Assembly (NCBI GenBank): GCA_900546115.1
Contig: URBQ01000007.1
Coordinates: 1-64,000, forward strand
Source of the DNA: an uncultured Collinsella sp.
GTDB taxonomy: Bacteria > Actinomycetota > Coriobacteriia > Coriobacteriales > Coriobacteriaceae
Reading direction: 5' to 3'
Length of the DNA: 64,000 bases
The notes beneath the pieces are model-generated. The model saw only the letters and a program-made list of their open reading frames with translations, was not told where the DNA came from and did not search any database. Of the stretch, positions 48,761-57,936 are shown in pieces; within the stretch, counting starts at the first letter, position 1, and each line of letters starts with the position of its first letter. Made by a program: the position numbers and the translations under genes.

Positions 48761-51700
48761 TTAGCGCCCGTCGCCGCCCAGCAGCGCCAGAACATCTTCG
48801 CGGGTAAACAGCGCCGACGAGATGCCGTCGCCGCCGAGCACGCTGTTGACCAGGTCGCGCTTGGACTCCTGCATCTGCATGATGCGCTCCTCGATCGTGT
48901 CCTTGGCGATGAGCTTGTACACGGTCACGGTATGTTGCTGGCCAATACGATGCGCGCGGTCGGTCGCTTGGTCCTGCGCCGCCACGTTCCACCACGGGTC
49001 GTAGTGGATGACCACGTCGGCCGCCGTCAGGTTAAGGCCCACGCCGCCCGCCTTGAGCGAAATCAAAAAGACCGGAACCTCGCCCGCTTGGAACTGCGCG
49101 ACCATCTTGGCGCGGCTCTCCTTAGACGAAGCGCCCGTGAGCTTAAGGAAGGCGATGTCCTCCTTGGCCAAGCGCTTACCGATGATATCGAGCATACCCG
49201 TAAACTGGCTGAACAACAGGATGCGATGCCCGCCGTCGAGTGCGCCGTGCACGAGCTCCATACACGTATCGAGCTTGGCGCTCCCCGCCTTGTAATCCTC
49301 GTAGTGTAGACGCGGGTCGCAGCAGATCTGGCGCAGCTTGGTGAGCTCGGCGAGCACCTTGAGCTTGTCTTTCTTAAACTCGGATGCCTCGCGATGCTGC
49401 ACCTGCTGGGCGATGCGGTCTTGGTTGGCCAGGTAGAGCTTGCGCTGCTCGCCGGCGAGCTGTGCCATGACGGTGTCCTCGATCTTTTCGGGCAGATCGC
49501 CACCACGTCCTCCTTGACACGGCGCAGCACAAACGGCGACACCAGCGCCTGCAGGCGAGCGGCGCTGTCACCCTCGGCGTGCTCGACCGGGCTTTCGAAG
49601 CGCTTGGCAAACGACTCGCGCGTGCCAAGCAGGCCCGGCATCAAAAAGTCAAAGATGCTCCAGAGCTCGGACAAGCGGTTTTCGATGGGTGTGCCCGTCA
49701 GGGCAAAGCGCACGCCGGCAGGCAGGCGCTTGGCGGCGCGCGCCACCTGCGTGAGCGGATTTTTAATGTACTGGGCCTCGTCGAGCACCACGCGGGCAAA
49801 GTCCTGCTCGGCATACTCGTCGATATCGCGGCGCATGAGGTCATACGACGTCACGGCCACGTTATGCTCGGCCACGCCGGCGATCTGCACGCGGCGTTGA
49901 GCCTTAGCGCCCACAATGGCACACACATCGAGCGACGGGGCAAAGCGCTCCAGCTCGGCGGTCCAGTTGTACACAAGCGACGCAGGGCACACCACAAGCG
50001 TGGGCTTAGTGTCCCCCGCCTCCACGCGCGCCAGGATATGTGCGATCATCTGCAGCGTTTTGCCCAGGCCCATATCGTCGGCCAAGATGCCGCCGAGGCC
50101 CAGGTGCTCGAGCGAACCGAGCCACTGGTAGCCGTCGACCTGATAGCCGCGCAGTGAGGCCTTGAGCGAGACCGGCACCGTAAAGTCCATCTTGCCGAGC
50201 GTATCCAAGCGCTCGATGGTGCGACGGAATGCAGCGTCGCGATCGGCTTCGAGCGCGGGCGTGCGCGCAAGCATGCCGTCGACGAACAGGGTACTCGACG
50301 CGGGAAGCGACACGCCGTCGAGCAGGTCGACAGCATCGACCCCCAGATCCTCGGCAAGGCCAAACGCGGCGCGCGCTCCCTCGTCCAAGCGAATGATGTC
50401 GCCCGACGTGAGACGCGCAAACGTCTGGTGACGCTTGTACGAGTCCAGGTAGATGGCAAGGTCTGCCGCCGAAAGGCCGCTCGCGCCCAATTCGACATCG
50501 AGCAGATTGCTCTTGACGGTCGCGCGCACCGAAAGCTTGGGCGCAGGGCGGACCGAGATCTGGCGCAGGCGGTCGCTGAGCATGACCTCGCCCAGCTCGG
50601 ACAGGGCAGACAGGCCCTCGGTCAGCAAGTGGAACAGGCTCTCGTCATCGCGTTCCTCAAACGCCAGGCCGCCCTCGAAGAAGTCGAAATACAGGGCCGC
50701 CGTGTCCATAACGCGAAACTCTGCCACCTCGTCGCGCGGCGGCACGCCCAGGCGCCGCTCTTCGAAGGGGCTGCCCGGAGCGCCCAGGCTAAAGAGATCT
50801 GCCGACCAGTCGCCGTAGGTAACCGTAATTTTGCAGGTCACGAGCCCGTCGTCGACGCCGATCGCCATAGCAAAGCTTGGCTCGGGCGCCACGGTATCGA
50901 GCGCCGCGGGCGCGGTGAGGTCGGTGTAGTCGCGCAAAATGGGCAGCGCCATACGACAGAACTCCCTCACCTGGTCGGCAGCGATATGAACCGGCGTGCG
51001 ACAGGGCAGCAAGCGCGATAGAAACGGCGCCGAATGCTGGGCGAACGCTACATCGGTGCGGCGCGCACGACGGGTGTCGACCAGATAGGCAACGTCGCCC
51101 GAAGCAAAGCAGTACGTATCGGCCGGCAGGCGCAGATCGTAGCTGCCACCGGCCGCCGGCGCGATCTTGGCGGCAAGGAGCGGTGGGCGCTTAGACAGCA
51201 CCTCATCCTCCCCTTCCGGAGGCATCTCAACCGCCACGTCATAGGTGCGATGCGTCGTCGTCCCCCGCGACCAGGCGGGCTCAAAGGAGATGGTCTGGCC
51301 GCGCAGCAGGTCCAGCACATATACGATGCTATGCTCGGACAGCGGCAACTGGCGCTCGGCGACAAAGCCGCTGCGTGCAAAATCGTACGACGCCGAACGC
51401 GAGCTTGTGATGTCATCGAGATAGGCAACTGTCGTCACAACAAGGTGGAGCAGCTTTGTCGACACGTCTTCGAAGGCTTCGGGCGTATGGACAAACGTGA
51501 GCTTCTTGCCGTACGAGAAGGTGCCGCCTCGGACATAGGCGTCGGCCATGCCGTCGATATCCTTGACCACGTAGGACACCGAACCGCAGCGAATGCGGAA
51601 CTCGAGCGCCCAGCTAAAGCGGTCAGCGAACAGCGGATTGTAGTACGGCACCAACGAGGGCTCCAACGCCGCTTTGGGGGCGTCGGGATCAACGGCACCG

Positions 51701-52224
51701 GCAAGCTTGCGGCGCATGCTCGCCAGCTCATCCATGCGCGCGTCCGAAAGATCGGAGAGCGCCGCCATGAGGCTGGGGCTCGTGGGAACGGGCGCCGGGA
51801 AGGGAAAGTTGGGGTTGACGGCCGGCGCCTTGGGCGCGGTGCGCGCGGGCTGTTTCGGCTGCGCCGCAAACGTGCGAACCGGCGTACGCAGCCCCTCAAC
51901 AGGCTCGATGCCGCTGGCGTCCAGGTACGCCAGAGCTGTGGCGATGGCGTGCTTGCACATGCCGGGGTAGCGATAGGCAGCGGGACAATCGCAGTCGTAG
52001 TCGATCACCTCGTGCTCGTCCATGTCGAGCGCCACGTGCGTCTTGTACAGGTCGCCGCGCGAGCCGCGCACCGAGCCCTCGACCGTCACGTTCTTGGAGA
52101 AGCGCGAGCCGCTGTCCTCGATCGACAGCACGGCACCGTTGAGCATGAGCGAACGCCCCTTCATAAAGGTGCCGCTCAGCGCCGCCTCTTTCCGGAGCGC
52201 CTGCACAAACGTCCCCTGCGCCAT
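48761..52224 (-). pseudogene. SNF2-family helicase with SWIM zinc finger, split by one frameshift
   Basis: Two frames make one protein. The upstream part (start ATG 52224, after GGAGG) has a SWIM zinc finger (CDC ... GMCKH), a long middle domain, and SNF2 motifs LADDMGLGKTLQM and DEAQYIKNP. It loses frame after VLRRVKEDVV near 49498-49501. The downstream part continues in the next frame: DLPEKIEDTVMAQLAGEQR and the helicase C motifs HYDPWWNVAAQDQATDRAHRIGQ. A missing C in GTGGTGGCGATC (expected GTGGTGGCCGATC) would restore the chain of about 1150 residues. It may be a sequencing slip, a recent mutation or phase variation. Such proteins are bacterial Rad54-like ATPases. Confidence 0.85.
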
Positions 52225-52252
52225 CACTTCCTCCAATCTCACCCGGGGTAGC

Positions 52253-55200
52253 TTAGATCACCGTCACGCGGCCCTGGTTACCCACAATGGCCTTGGCCTC
52301 GGCCAGCAGCGGAATCGAGCGCGCGTTGACCTTAGCAGGTACCTCGGCACGCAACACGCGCCCGTCCACCTGCTCGATAAAGATCTCCACGCGGTCGCCG
52401 CCCGGGTTGGTGGTGAGCACCGTGGCAAGACGCGCCATATTGCCCTGGCTAAAGCGGCTGTTGGGCACCATGACCTCAAACACCTTGGGCTTGTTGTTCT
52501 CCTCGTTGAGCTCGAGCGGCACGATCTCCTGCGCGATGATCTGGTCGCCGCGGTCCGAGCGCTCGAGTTTGCCCTTAATGCGCACAAACGCGTCGGACAG
52601 CTGCACGCCGGTCTCGGGATCGACCTCGCCGTACAGATACCCCTCGGCCTCCTTGTAGGTCTTGGGGAACACGACGACGGTGGCCTCGCCTTCCATGTCC
52701 TCGAGCTGCACGATGCCCATGGGGTCGCCGTTTTTGGTCACGCGCTTGGACACGCTCGAGACCATGCCGGCCCACCACAGCGCCTTACCCTCGGGAATCT
52801 CCTGGTTGATGGTACCGCCCGTGGGGTTTTGCACTTCGTAGCCAGTATCGATCTGCGAGAACGAGAAGTCGCGCGCCTTGGCTAGTGCATACTCAAACGG
52901 GCGCAGCGGGTGGTCCGAGACATAGATGCCCAGGACCTCTTTCTCCTGGCTCAGCTTGAGGTGGCGGTCCCATTCCTGGCCGTCCGGATCGGGCACGCTG
53001 ACCTCGAAGCCCGAGCCCTCAACGTCGCCAAACATATCGAAGAACGAGGTCTGGCCGCTCGCACGGTCCTTCTGGCGCTTTACTGCGGCGTCGATGATGT
53101 TCTCGGGGTTGTTCTTGTCCACAAAGTGCATCATCTGGCGGCGCGGATAGCCCGTGGAGTCGAAGGCGCCTGCCTTGATCAGCGATTCGATCACGCGGCG
53201 GTTGGCCTGGCTCGAGTCCACGCGCTCGACAAAGTCGTGCAGCGTCTTAAACGGGCCGCCCGCCTCGCGCTCGGCGATAATCGTCTGCGCCACGCCGGTG
53301 CCCACGCCGCGGATGCCGGCCAGGCCAAAGCGCACGCCTTCCTTGGTAGCCGTGAACTCGGTACCGGACTCGTTGACATCTGGCGACAGCACGGGGATGC
53401 CGTCGTGACGGCATGCCGAGACGTAGTGAACGATCTTGTCGGTCTTGCCCGTGTAGGACGTCAGGACGGCCGCCATGTACTCGTGCGGATAGTGCGCCTT
53501 GAGCCACGCCGTCTGCATAACCAGGATGGCGTAGCCGGCGGAGTGCGACTTGTTGAAGGCGTAGGACGCGAACTCGAGAACATCGTCCCAAATCTTCTGG
53601 GCGACCTCGCGCGTGTAGTTGTTCTTGATAGCGCCGTTCATCCAGTGGTCGTAGGTGGTCTCGTCCGAGCCATCCTCCCAGTGGAGCACCGTCGACGTGA
53701 GCAGTTTGATCTTTTTCTTAGCCACGGGCTTACGGATACGCGAGTCCGATTCGCCCTTGGAGAAGCCGCACATCTCGACGGAGATGAGCATAACCTGCTC
53801 CTGGTAGACCATAGTGCCGTAGGTTTCGCCCAGGATGTCGTCCAGGCGGTCGTCGTAGGAAACCGCCGGCTCCTTGCCGTTCATACGGTTGATGTAGGAC
53901 GAGACCATGCCGGCGCCGAGCGGGCCCGGGCGGTACAGGGCGATCAATGCCACGACGTGCTTGTACTCGGTGGGCTTCATGTTCTTGATCGTGGCCGTCA
54001 TGCCGGCGGACTCAACCTGGAAGACGCCGGCGGTGTGGCCGGAGCCCATGAGCTTAAAGATCTCGGGGTCGTCAAAGGGGATCTCTTCCTCTTTGATGTC
54101 GATACCGAAGTTCTTCTTGATGTTCGCCTTGGCCTTGGAGATAACCGTCAGCGTGCGCAGGCCCAAGAAGTCCATCTTGAGCAGGCCCATGTCGGCGACG
54201 GTATGGCCCTCGTACTGGGTAATCTCGACGCCGCCCTTGGTGTCGAGCTTGGTGGGCACGTGCTCGTTGACGGGGTCACGGCAGATCAGAACGGCGCACG
54301 CGTGCACGCCCTCGCCACGGGTGAGGCCCTCGATCGAGAGCGCCGTGTCGATGATGCGGCGGGCGTCGTCGTCCTTTTTATAGGCCTCGGCAAAGTCGGG
54401 GTTAAACAGATCCTCTTTGCCGGGTTGCTTGTCGAGCACCTGCTTGAGCTTGACCTTGGGATCGCTCGAGACCATCTTGGACAGGCGCTGGCCCATGTAG
54501 ACCGGGTAGTCCAGAACGCGCGCGGCGTCGTTGATGGCCTGCTTGGCCTTAATGGTCGAGTAGGTGATGACGTGGGTGACCTTCTCGGGGCCGTAGAGCT
54601 GGCGAACGTGCTCCACGACCTCGAGGCGCCGCTCATCGTCGAAGTCCATATCGATATCGGGCATCTCGGTACGCTGCGGGGACAGGAACCTCTCGAACAT
54701 CAGGCCGTTTTCGAGCGGGTCGAACGCGGTGATGTTCATGGCGTAGGCGACGATAGCGCCGGCGGCCGAGCCACGGCCGGGGCCGACGCCGATGCCGTTG
54801 TCCTTGGCCCATTGCACGTACTCGGCGACGATCAAAAAGTAGGCGGCAAAGCCCTTGTCGCAGATGACCTTGTATTCGTACTCAAAGCGCTCTTTGATGT
54901 TGACGCCACCGATCTCGCGCGTAGCCCAGTCGTCGCCGTAGTGCTGACGCAGGCCTTTCTCGCACTCGCGGCGGAACTGGCTCTCGTGCGTCTCGCCGGG
55001 ATCGAGCAACGGGAAGCGCGGCAGGATGATGGAGTCCCAGTCGAGCTCCACGTAGCACTTGTCGGCGATCTCGATTGTGTTGTCGCAGGCCTCGGGGCAA
55101 TACGGGAACATTGCCCGCATCTCCTCCTCGGTCTTCATGTAGAACTCCGAGCCGGTCATGCGCATGCGGTTGGGGTCGTCGACCTTGGCGTTCATGCCGA

Positions 55201-56056
55201 TGCACATGATGACGTCCTGTACGGGCGCGTCCTCGCGGCGCAGATAGTGGAAGTCGTTGGTGGCGATGACCTTGACACCTACCTGCTTGGCGATGTCGAT
55301 GAGCGTGCGGTCCATCTGCTCATCGGTCAGGCCGTTGTCGGTGGTGATGCCGTGTTCCTGGATCTCGATATAAAAGTCGCCAGGTTCGAAGGTATCACGG
55401 AAGGTCTCGGCCCACTTGATGGCGCCTTCCATGTCGCCGCGGTCGATGTATTTGGGAATGATGCCCGCGATGCAGGCGCTGGTGCAGATCATGCCCTTGG
55501 CGTGGCGGCGCAGGTTGTCGAGCGTCACGCGGGGCTTGTAGTAAAAGCCCTGCACGGCTGCCTCGGAGACCGTCTGCATCAGGTTGACGTAGCCCTCCTG
55601 GTCCTTGGCCAGAAGAATCATGTGGTAGAGCTCGGGTTTATGGTCGCGGGCGAGCGTCTCGTCCGGCGTAAAGTAAACCTCGCAGCCAAAGATGGGCTTG
55701 ATGACCAGAGGCGGCTTGAGCTCGTCGATGTTGCCCTTCTCATCCCACATGGCCATGTCCTTCACATACTGGGCATGCTCGCGCGGGTTTGCCTCGGGGT
55801 CGGGCTCCACCAGCTCGTCGCGGCGGTCCTTTTCCAAGAAGGCCTTGTCGTGACTCCAAGTTTTGTACTCGGGCGTGTTGTGGTTGACGGCGTCGCAGGC
55901 CAGCGCCAGATCGGGCACGCCATACATGTAGCCGTGGTCGGTAATGGCCACGGCGGGCATGCCCAGCTCTACGGCACGGTTGACCATATCCTGGATACGG
56001 GTTGCGCCGTCGAGCATGGAGAAAACAGTGTGATTGTGCAGATGGACGAATGCCAT
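52253..56056 (-). CDS. dnaE: DNA polymerase III alpha subunit
   Basis: A 1267-residue C-family replicative polymerase. The N-terminal PHP domain starts FVHLHNHTVFSMLDGA with TDHGYMYG. The polymerase core has GVGPGRGSAAGAIV and the catalytic PDIDMDFDDERR, then RGEGVHACAV. Further on are a helix-hairpin-helix (FGLAGIRGVGTGVA), a CHEVY-like OB fold (VQLEDMEGEATVVVFPKT) and a C-terminal tail. The full PHP metal residues appear present, so a PHP proofreading nuclease is possible. GGAGCTCATCAC precedes the ATG. It sits 29 nt from the SNF2 gene, same direction. Confidence 0.97.
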   Translation of the reverse strand: MAFVHLHNHTVFSMLDGATRIQDMVNRAVELGMPAVAITDHGYMYGVPDLALACDAVNHNTPEYKTWSHDKAFLEKDRRDELVEPDPEANPREHAQYVKDMAMWDEKGNIDELKPPLVIKPIFGCEVYFTPDETLARDHKPELYHMILLAKDQEGYVNLMQTVSEAAVQGFYYKPRVTLDNLRRHAKGMICTSACIAGIIPKYIDRGDMEGAIKWAETFRDTFEPGDFYIEIQEHGITTDNGLTDEQMDRTLIDIAKQVGVKVIATNDFHYLRREDAPVQDVIMCIGMNAKVDDPNRMRMTGSEFYMKTEEEMRAMFPYCPEACDNTIEIADKCYVELDWDSIILPRFPLLDPGETHESQFRRECEKGLRQHYGDDWATREIGGVNIKERFEYEYKVICDKGFAAYFLIVAEYVQWAKDNGIGVGPGRGSAAGAIVAYAMNITAFDPLENGLMFERFLSPQRTEMPDIDMDFDDERRLEVVEHVRQLYGPEKVTHVITYSTIKAKQAINDAARVLDYPVYMGQRLSKMVSSDPKVKLKQVLDKQPGKEDLFNPDFAEAYKKDDDARRIIDTALSIEGLTRGEGVHACAVLICRDPVNEHVPTKLDTKGGVEITQYEGHTVADMGLLKMDFLGLRTLTVISKAKANIKKNFGIDIKEEEIPFDDPEIFKLMGSGHTAGVFQVESAGMTATIKNMKPTEYKHVVALIALYRPGPLGAGMVSSYINRMNGKEPAVSYDDRLDDILGETYGTMVYQEQVMLISVEMCGFSKGESDSRIRKPVAKKKIKLLTSTVLHWEDGSDETTYDHWMNGAIKNNYTREVAQKIWDDVLEFASYAFNKSHSAGYAILVMQTAWLKAHYPHEYMAAVLTSYTGKTDKIVHYVSACRHDGIPVLSPDVNESGTEFTATKEGVRFGLAGIRGVGTGVAQTIIAEREAGGPFKTLHDFVERVDSSQANRRVIESLIKAGAFDSTGYPRRQMMHFVDKNNPENIIDAAVKRQKDRASGQTSFFDMFGDVEGSGFEVSVPDPDGQEWDRHLKLSQEKEVLGIYVSDHPLRPFEYALAKARDFSFSQIDTGYEVQNPTGGTINQEIPEGKALWWAGMVSSVSKRVTKNGDPMGIVQLEDMEGEATVVVFPKTYKEAEGYLYGEVDPETGVQLSDAFVRIKGKLERSDRGDQIIAQEIVPLELNEENNKPKVFEVMVPNSRFSQGNMARLATVLTTNPGGDRVEIFIEQVDGRVLRAEVPAKVNARSIPLLAEAKAIVGNQGRVTVI

Positions 56057-56145
56057 GTGATGAGCTCCGATGCGGGTTCGTGTTCTGACTGAACGATTTT
56101 ACCGCACGGCACGGACAGCACCCGAACCTAGCCAAACCCACACGG

Positions 56146-56160
56146 GTAGTCAATTTGGGA
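56146..56160. repeat. Short dispersed repeat copy
   Basis: GTAGTCAATTTGGGA, exact copy of 11992-12006. Here it lies in the gap between dnaE and the lower-GC MFS cassette, at the point where the small frame at 56157-56312 loses sense, so it may mark an insertion or deletion joint. Confidence 0.65.
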
Positions 56161-56312
56161 CCTTCAAAAAGGGAATGAGGGCATCCCGATGCATCGAGTA
56201 TTACTGGAACCCCGGCGATACGCTGAATGATTTGTGACGAATAGTCATGTCCATCAAGAAGGCTCGACGCTTCGGGCAGCTCGTCAATCGATATATCAAT
56301 TCTTGGAGACAT
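56157..56312 (-). pseudogene. Short reading-frame remnant after the MFS gene
   Basis: Starting at ATG 56312, inside the last codons of the MFS gene and preceded by TAGGAA, the minus strand reads MSPRIDISIDELPEASSLLD, then GHDYSSQIIQRIAGVPVILD. It then runs through the dispersed repeat and on, out of register, over dnaE. The start looks real and coupled to the MFS gene; the rest appears cut off. No family recognised. Confidence 0.4.
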
Positions 56313-57495
56313 GTATTCCTACCATTTTTAAAGAAACAACGGCGGTAATTGCTATCGCGATTGCGCCAATAACACCGAGCGCTATCTGAATGGGATATAA
56401 CCCCAACACATATCCAAATATGGAGAAAAACATTGCAGAAAAGAGAGCCCTTACCAGAGACGCGACGGAAAGGATCGTCGCGCGAAGATCATCCGCTATC
56501 GCGTCTTGGATTAAGTTTTCCGAAATGATGTACACCACTTCTGGGAGAAAACAAAGCACCATGCTAAGGCCAAACAAACACAGCGGATTTGAAGCGAACC
56601 ACGGAAGAATCATGAAAAGGCCAGCCTCGATTAGCATCGAGCCGAGCATGGTATTTCTTTTCCCGAAACGCGATGAGAAGAAATCTGCTGCAATGTAGGC
56701 CGTCGCATTTACTGCATGGGATGCACCGAAAAAGATTCCTATTATGGAGACGGGAGCATCAAATGCGTCGAATACCAACTGATTCAAGTTGTAATAACTC
56801 CCATAGAATCCATCGAGCATGCTTGTGCCGATTAGAAGAAGCAATACCGCAAAAGCGGATTCTCCAACACGCCAGGTTTCGCGTCTGAACATCTTGGCCG
56901 CGTCAAACCTTCCCTTTTCAGAGCTTTCAGAACGGGTCGCTTCCGTCCTCTCAATGGGATACAGAAGGAAAAGCTGCAGGAGATAGAAAACAGAGACACA
57001 TACGTAGAGGGCGCTCCAAGATACTTGGGCAATGAAAGATCCGAGCACAATTGCCATTCCCGTAGCGATTGATTGCGCGGCAAGCAGCCGAGCATTGATG
57101 GTGAGGAAGCGCTCTCCTTGACCGGCATTCCGGGCAATTTCATATAAAAGTGCTTGTTCGGACCCCGATTGAAGGGAGTAGGCGAGTGCCTCAACAAGGG
57201 AAAGCACGACAAGAAAGGGACCTGAGAGCAACAGCATGCCAGCCGTATGGAAGAAAAGCAGCAGCACGCCCACTTGAATCGAAAACTTCTTTCCAAAGAA
57301 ATCGCCTATCAGCCCTGTTGGCAGCTCGAGGACGACCGTTGCAATGTTAAACAGGGCTTGATAAAGCGCGATTTCCGTGACAGACATTCCTTTCTCCGCA
57401 AGGAAAAGTAGAAACACTCCCCGATTTAAAACAAATCCCGCGAGAACGAAAAAGACGGAATAGATGTGCAGTTGCGTAGCGGCATTCTTATTCAT
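56296..57495 (-). CDS. MFS transporter
   Basis: A 399-residue major facilitator protein with twelve hydrophobic helices. LPTGLIGDFFGKKFSIQVG, just after helix 2, is the MFS signature loop (GxLaDrxGrk). IYSVFFVLAGFVLNRGVFLLFLAEKGMS is helix 1 with its acidic-helix loop. Sequence is visibly richer in A+T than its neighbours. The start ATG 57495 overlaps the preceding gene's stop as ATGA. The type is drug- or small-molecule efflux by general resemblance only. Together with flanking fragments it looks like an imported cassette. Confidence 0.88.
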   Translation of the reverse strand: MNKNAATQLHIYSVFFVLAGFVLNRGVFLLFLAEKGMSVTEIALYQALFNIATVVLELPTGLIGDFFGKKFSIQVGVLLLFFHTAGMLLLSGPFLVVLSLVEALAYSLQSGSEQALLYEIARNAGQGERFLTINARLLAAQSIATGMAIVLGSFIAQVSWSALYVCVSVFYLLQLFLLYPIERTEATRSESSEKGRFDAAKMFRRETWRVGESAFAVLLLLIGTSMLDGFYGSYYNLNQLVFDAFDAPVSIIGIFFGASHAVNATAYIAADFFSSRFGKRNTMLGSMLIEAGLFMILPWFASNPLCLFGLSMVLCFLPEVVYIISENLIQDAIADDLRATILSVASLVRALFSAMFFSIFGYVLGLYPIQIALGVIGAIAIAITAVVSLKMVGIHVSKN

Positions 57496-57743
57496 TTAGC
57501 ACTTCCATCAACTAATTTTGTCGGGCCGCTCGCTACTGACTCGAAGCCTGAAGTGTTCACAGTTTCCGATGAAGAGCTACCTTGCCTTTTTGCGGCCTGG
57601 GCACGCTTCTCGTACTTATTGCCGTTGAGCCTGTTGCGGCTGGAGCGCTTGCCCGTGGCGTTTTCGATATCCTGCATGATGGACCCCGCTAGGGCGTCAA
57701 AAAGCTCCTCCGGCGTCACCCCAAGCGTTTTGGTGAGCTGCAT
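57492..57743 (-). CDS. Truncated DUF3284-like N terminus, 83 residues
   Basis: The first 55 residues, MQLTKTLGVTPEELFDALAG and GKRSSRNRLNGNKYEKRA, resemble the N-terminal half of DUF3284 proteins common in this group, while the last 25 (SSETVNTSGFESVASGPTKL...) are unlike that family. AAGGAGCC precedes the ATG. The frame stops with TGA overlapping the MFS start, which is typical of coupled genes. It may be a gene cut by the MFS cassette and now serving as a leader frame for it. Confidence 0.55.
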   Translation of the reverse strand: MQLTKTLGVTPEELFDALAGSIMQDIENATGKRSSRNRLNGNKYEKRAQAAKRQGSSSSETVNTSGFESVASGPTKLVDGSAK

Positions 57744-57880
57744 ATGGCTCCTTATTCGTTTGAACCGTTCGAGCTATTGTACCGTCCCAGACTCTCCCAT
57801 GCGTTGCGGTGCTATTTGGACGATTGAGGGCTTTATCCGGGGCGGCCGCGTGGGTTTGCCCAAAGTAGCTAAAAAAGCTC

Positions 57881-57895
57881 CGTCCCAAAAAGACT
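57881..57895. repeat. Short dispersed repeat copy
   Basis: CGTCCCAAAAAGACT, identical to 9098-9112. It overlaps the T-run of the addA terminator. Confidence 0.65.
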
Positions 57896-57925
57896 GCGGT
57901 GGAATCGATAGGGATTCCACCGCAG
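57886..57925 (-). terminator. Terminator of the addA operon
   Basis: On the minus strand CTGCGGTGGAATC and GATTCCACCGCAG (57913-57925 and 57894-57906) form a perfect 13-bp stem with a 6-nt loop, followed by TCTTTTTGGG. It lies 12 nt after the addA stop. Confidence 0.85.
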
Positions 57926-57936
57926 GTTGTTGAGGG

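Noticed and set aside
52910..56092. 1060-codon open frame on the plus strand opposite dnaE
   Set aside because: Antisense shadow of dnaE produced by high GC and codon bias; no family resemblance.
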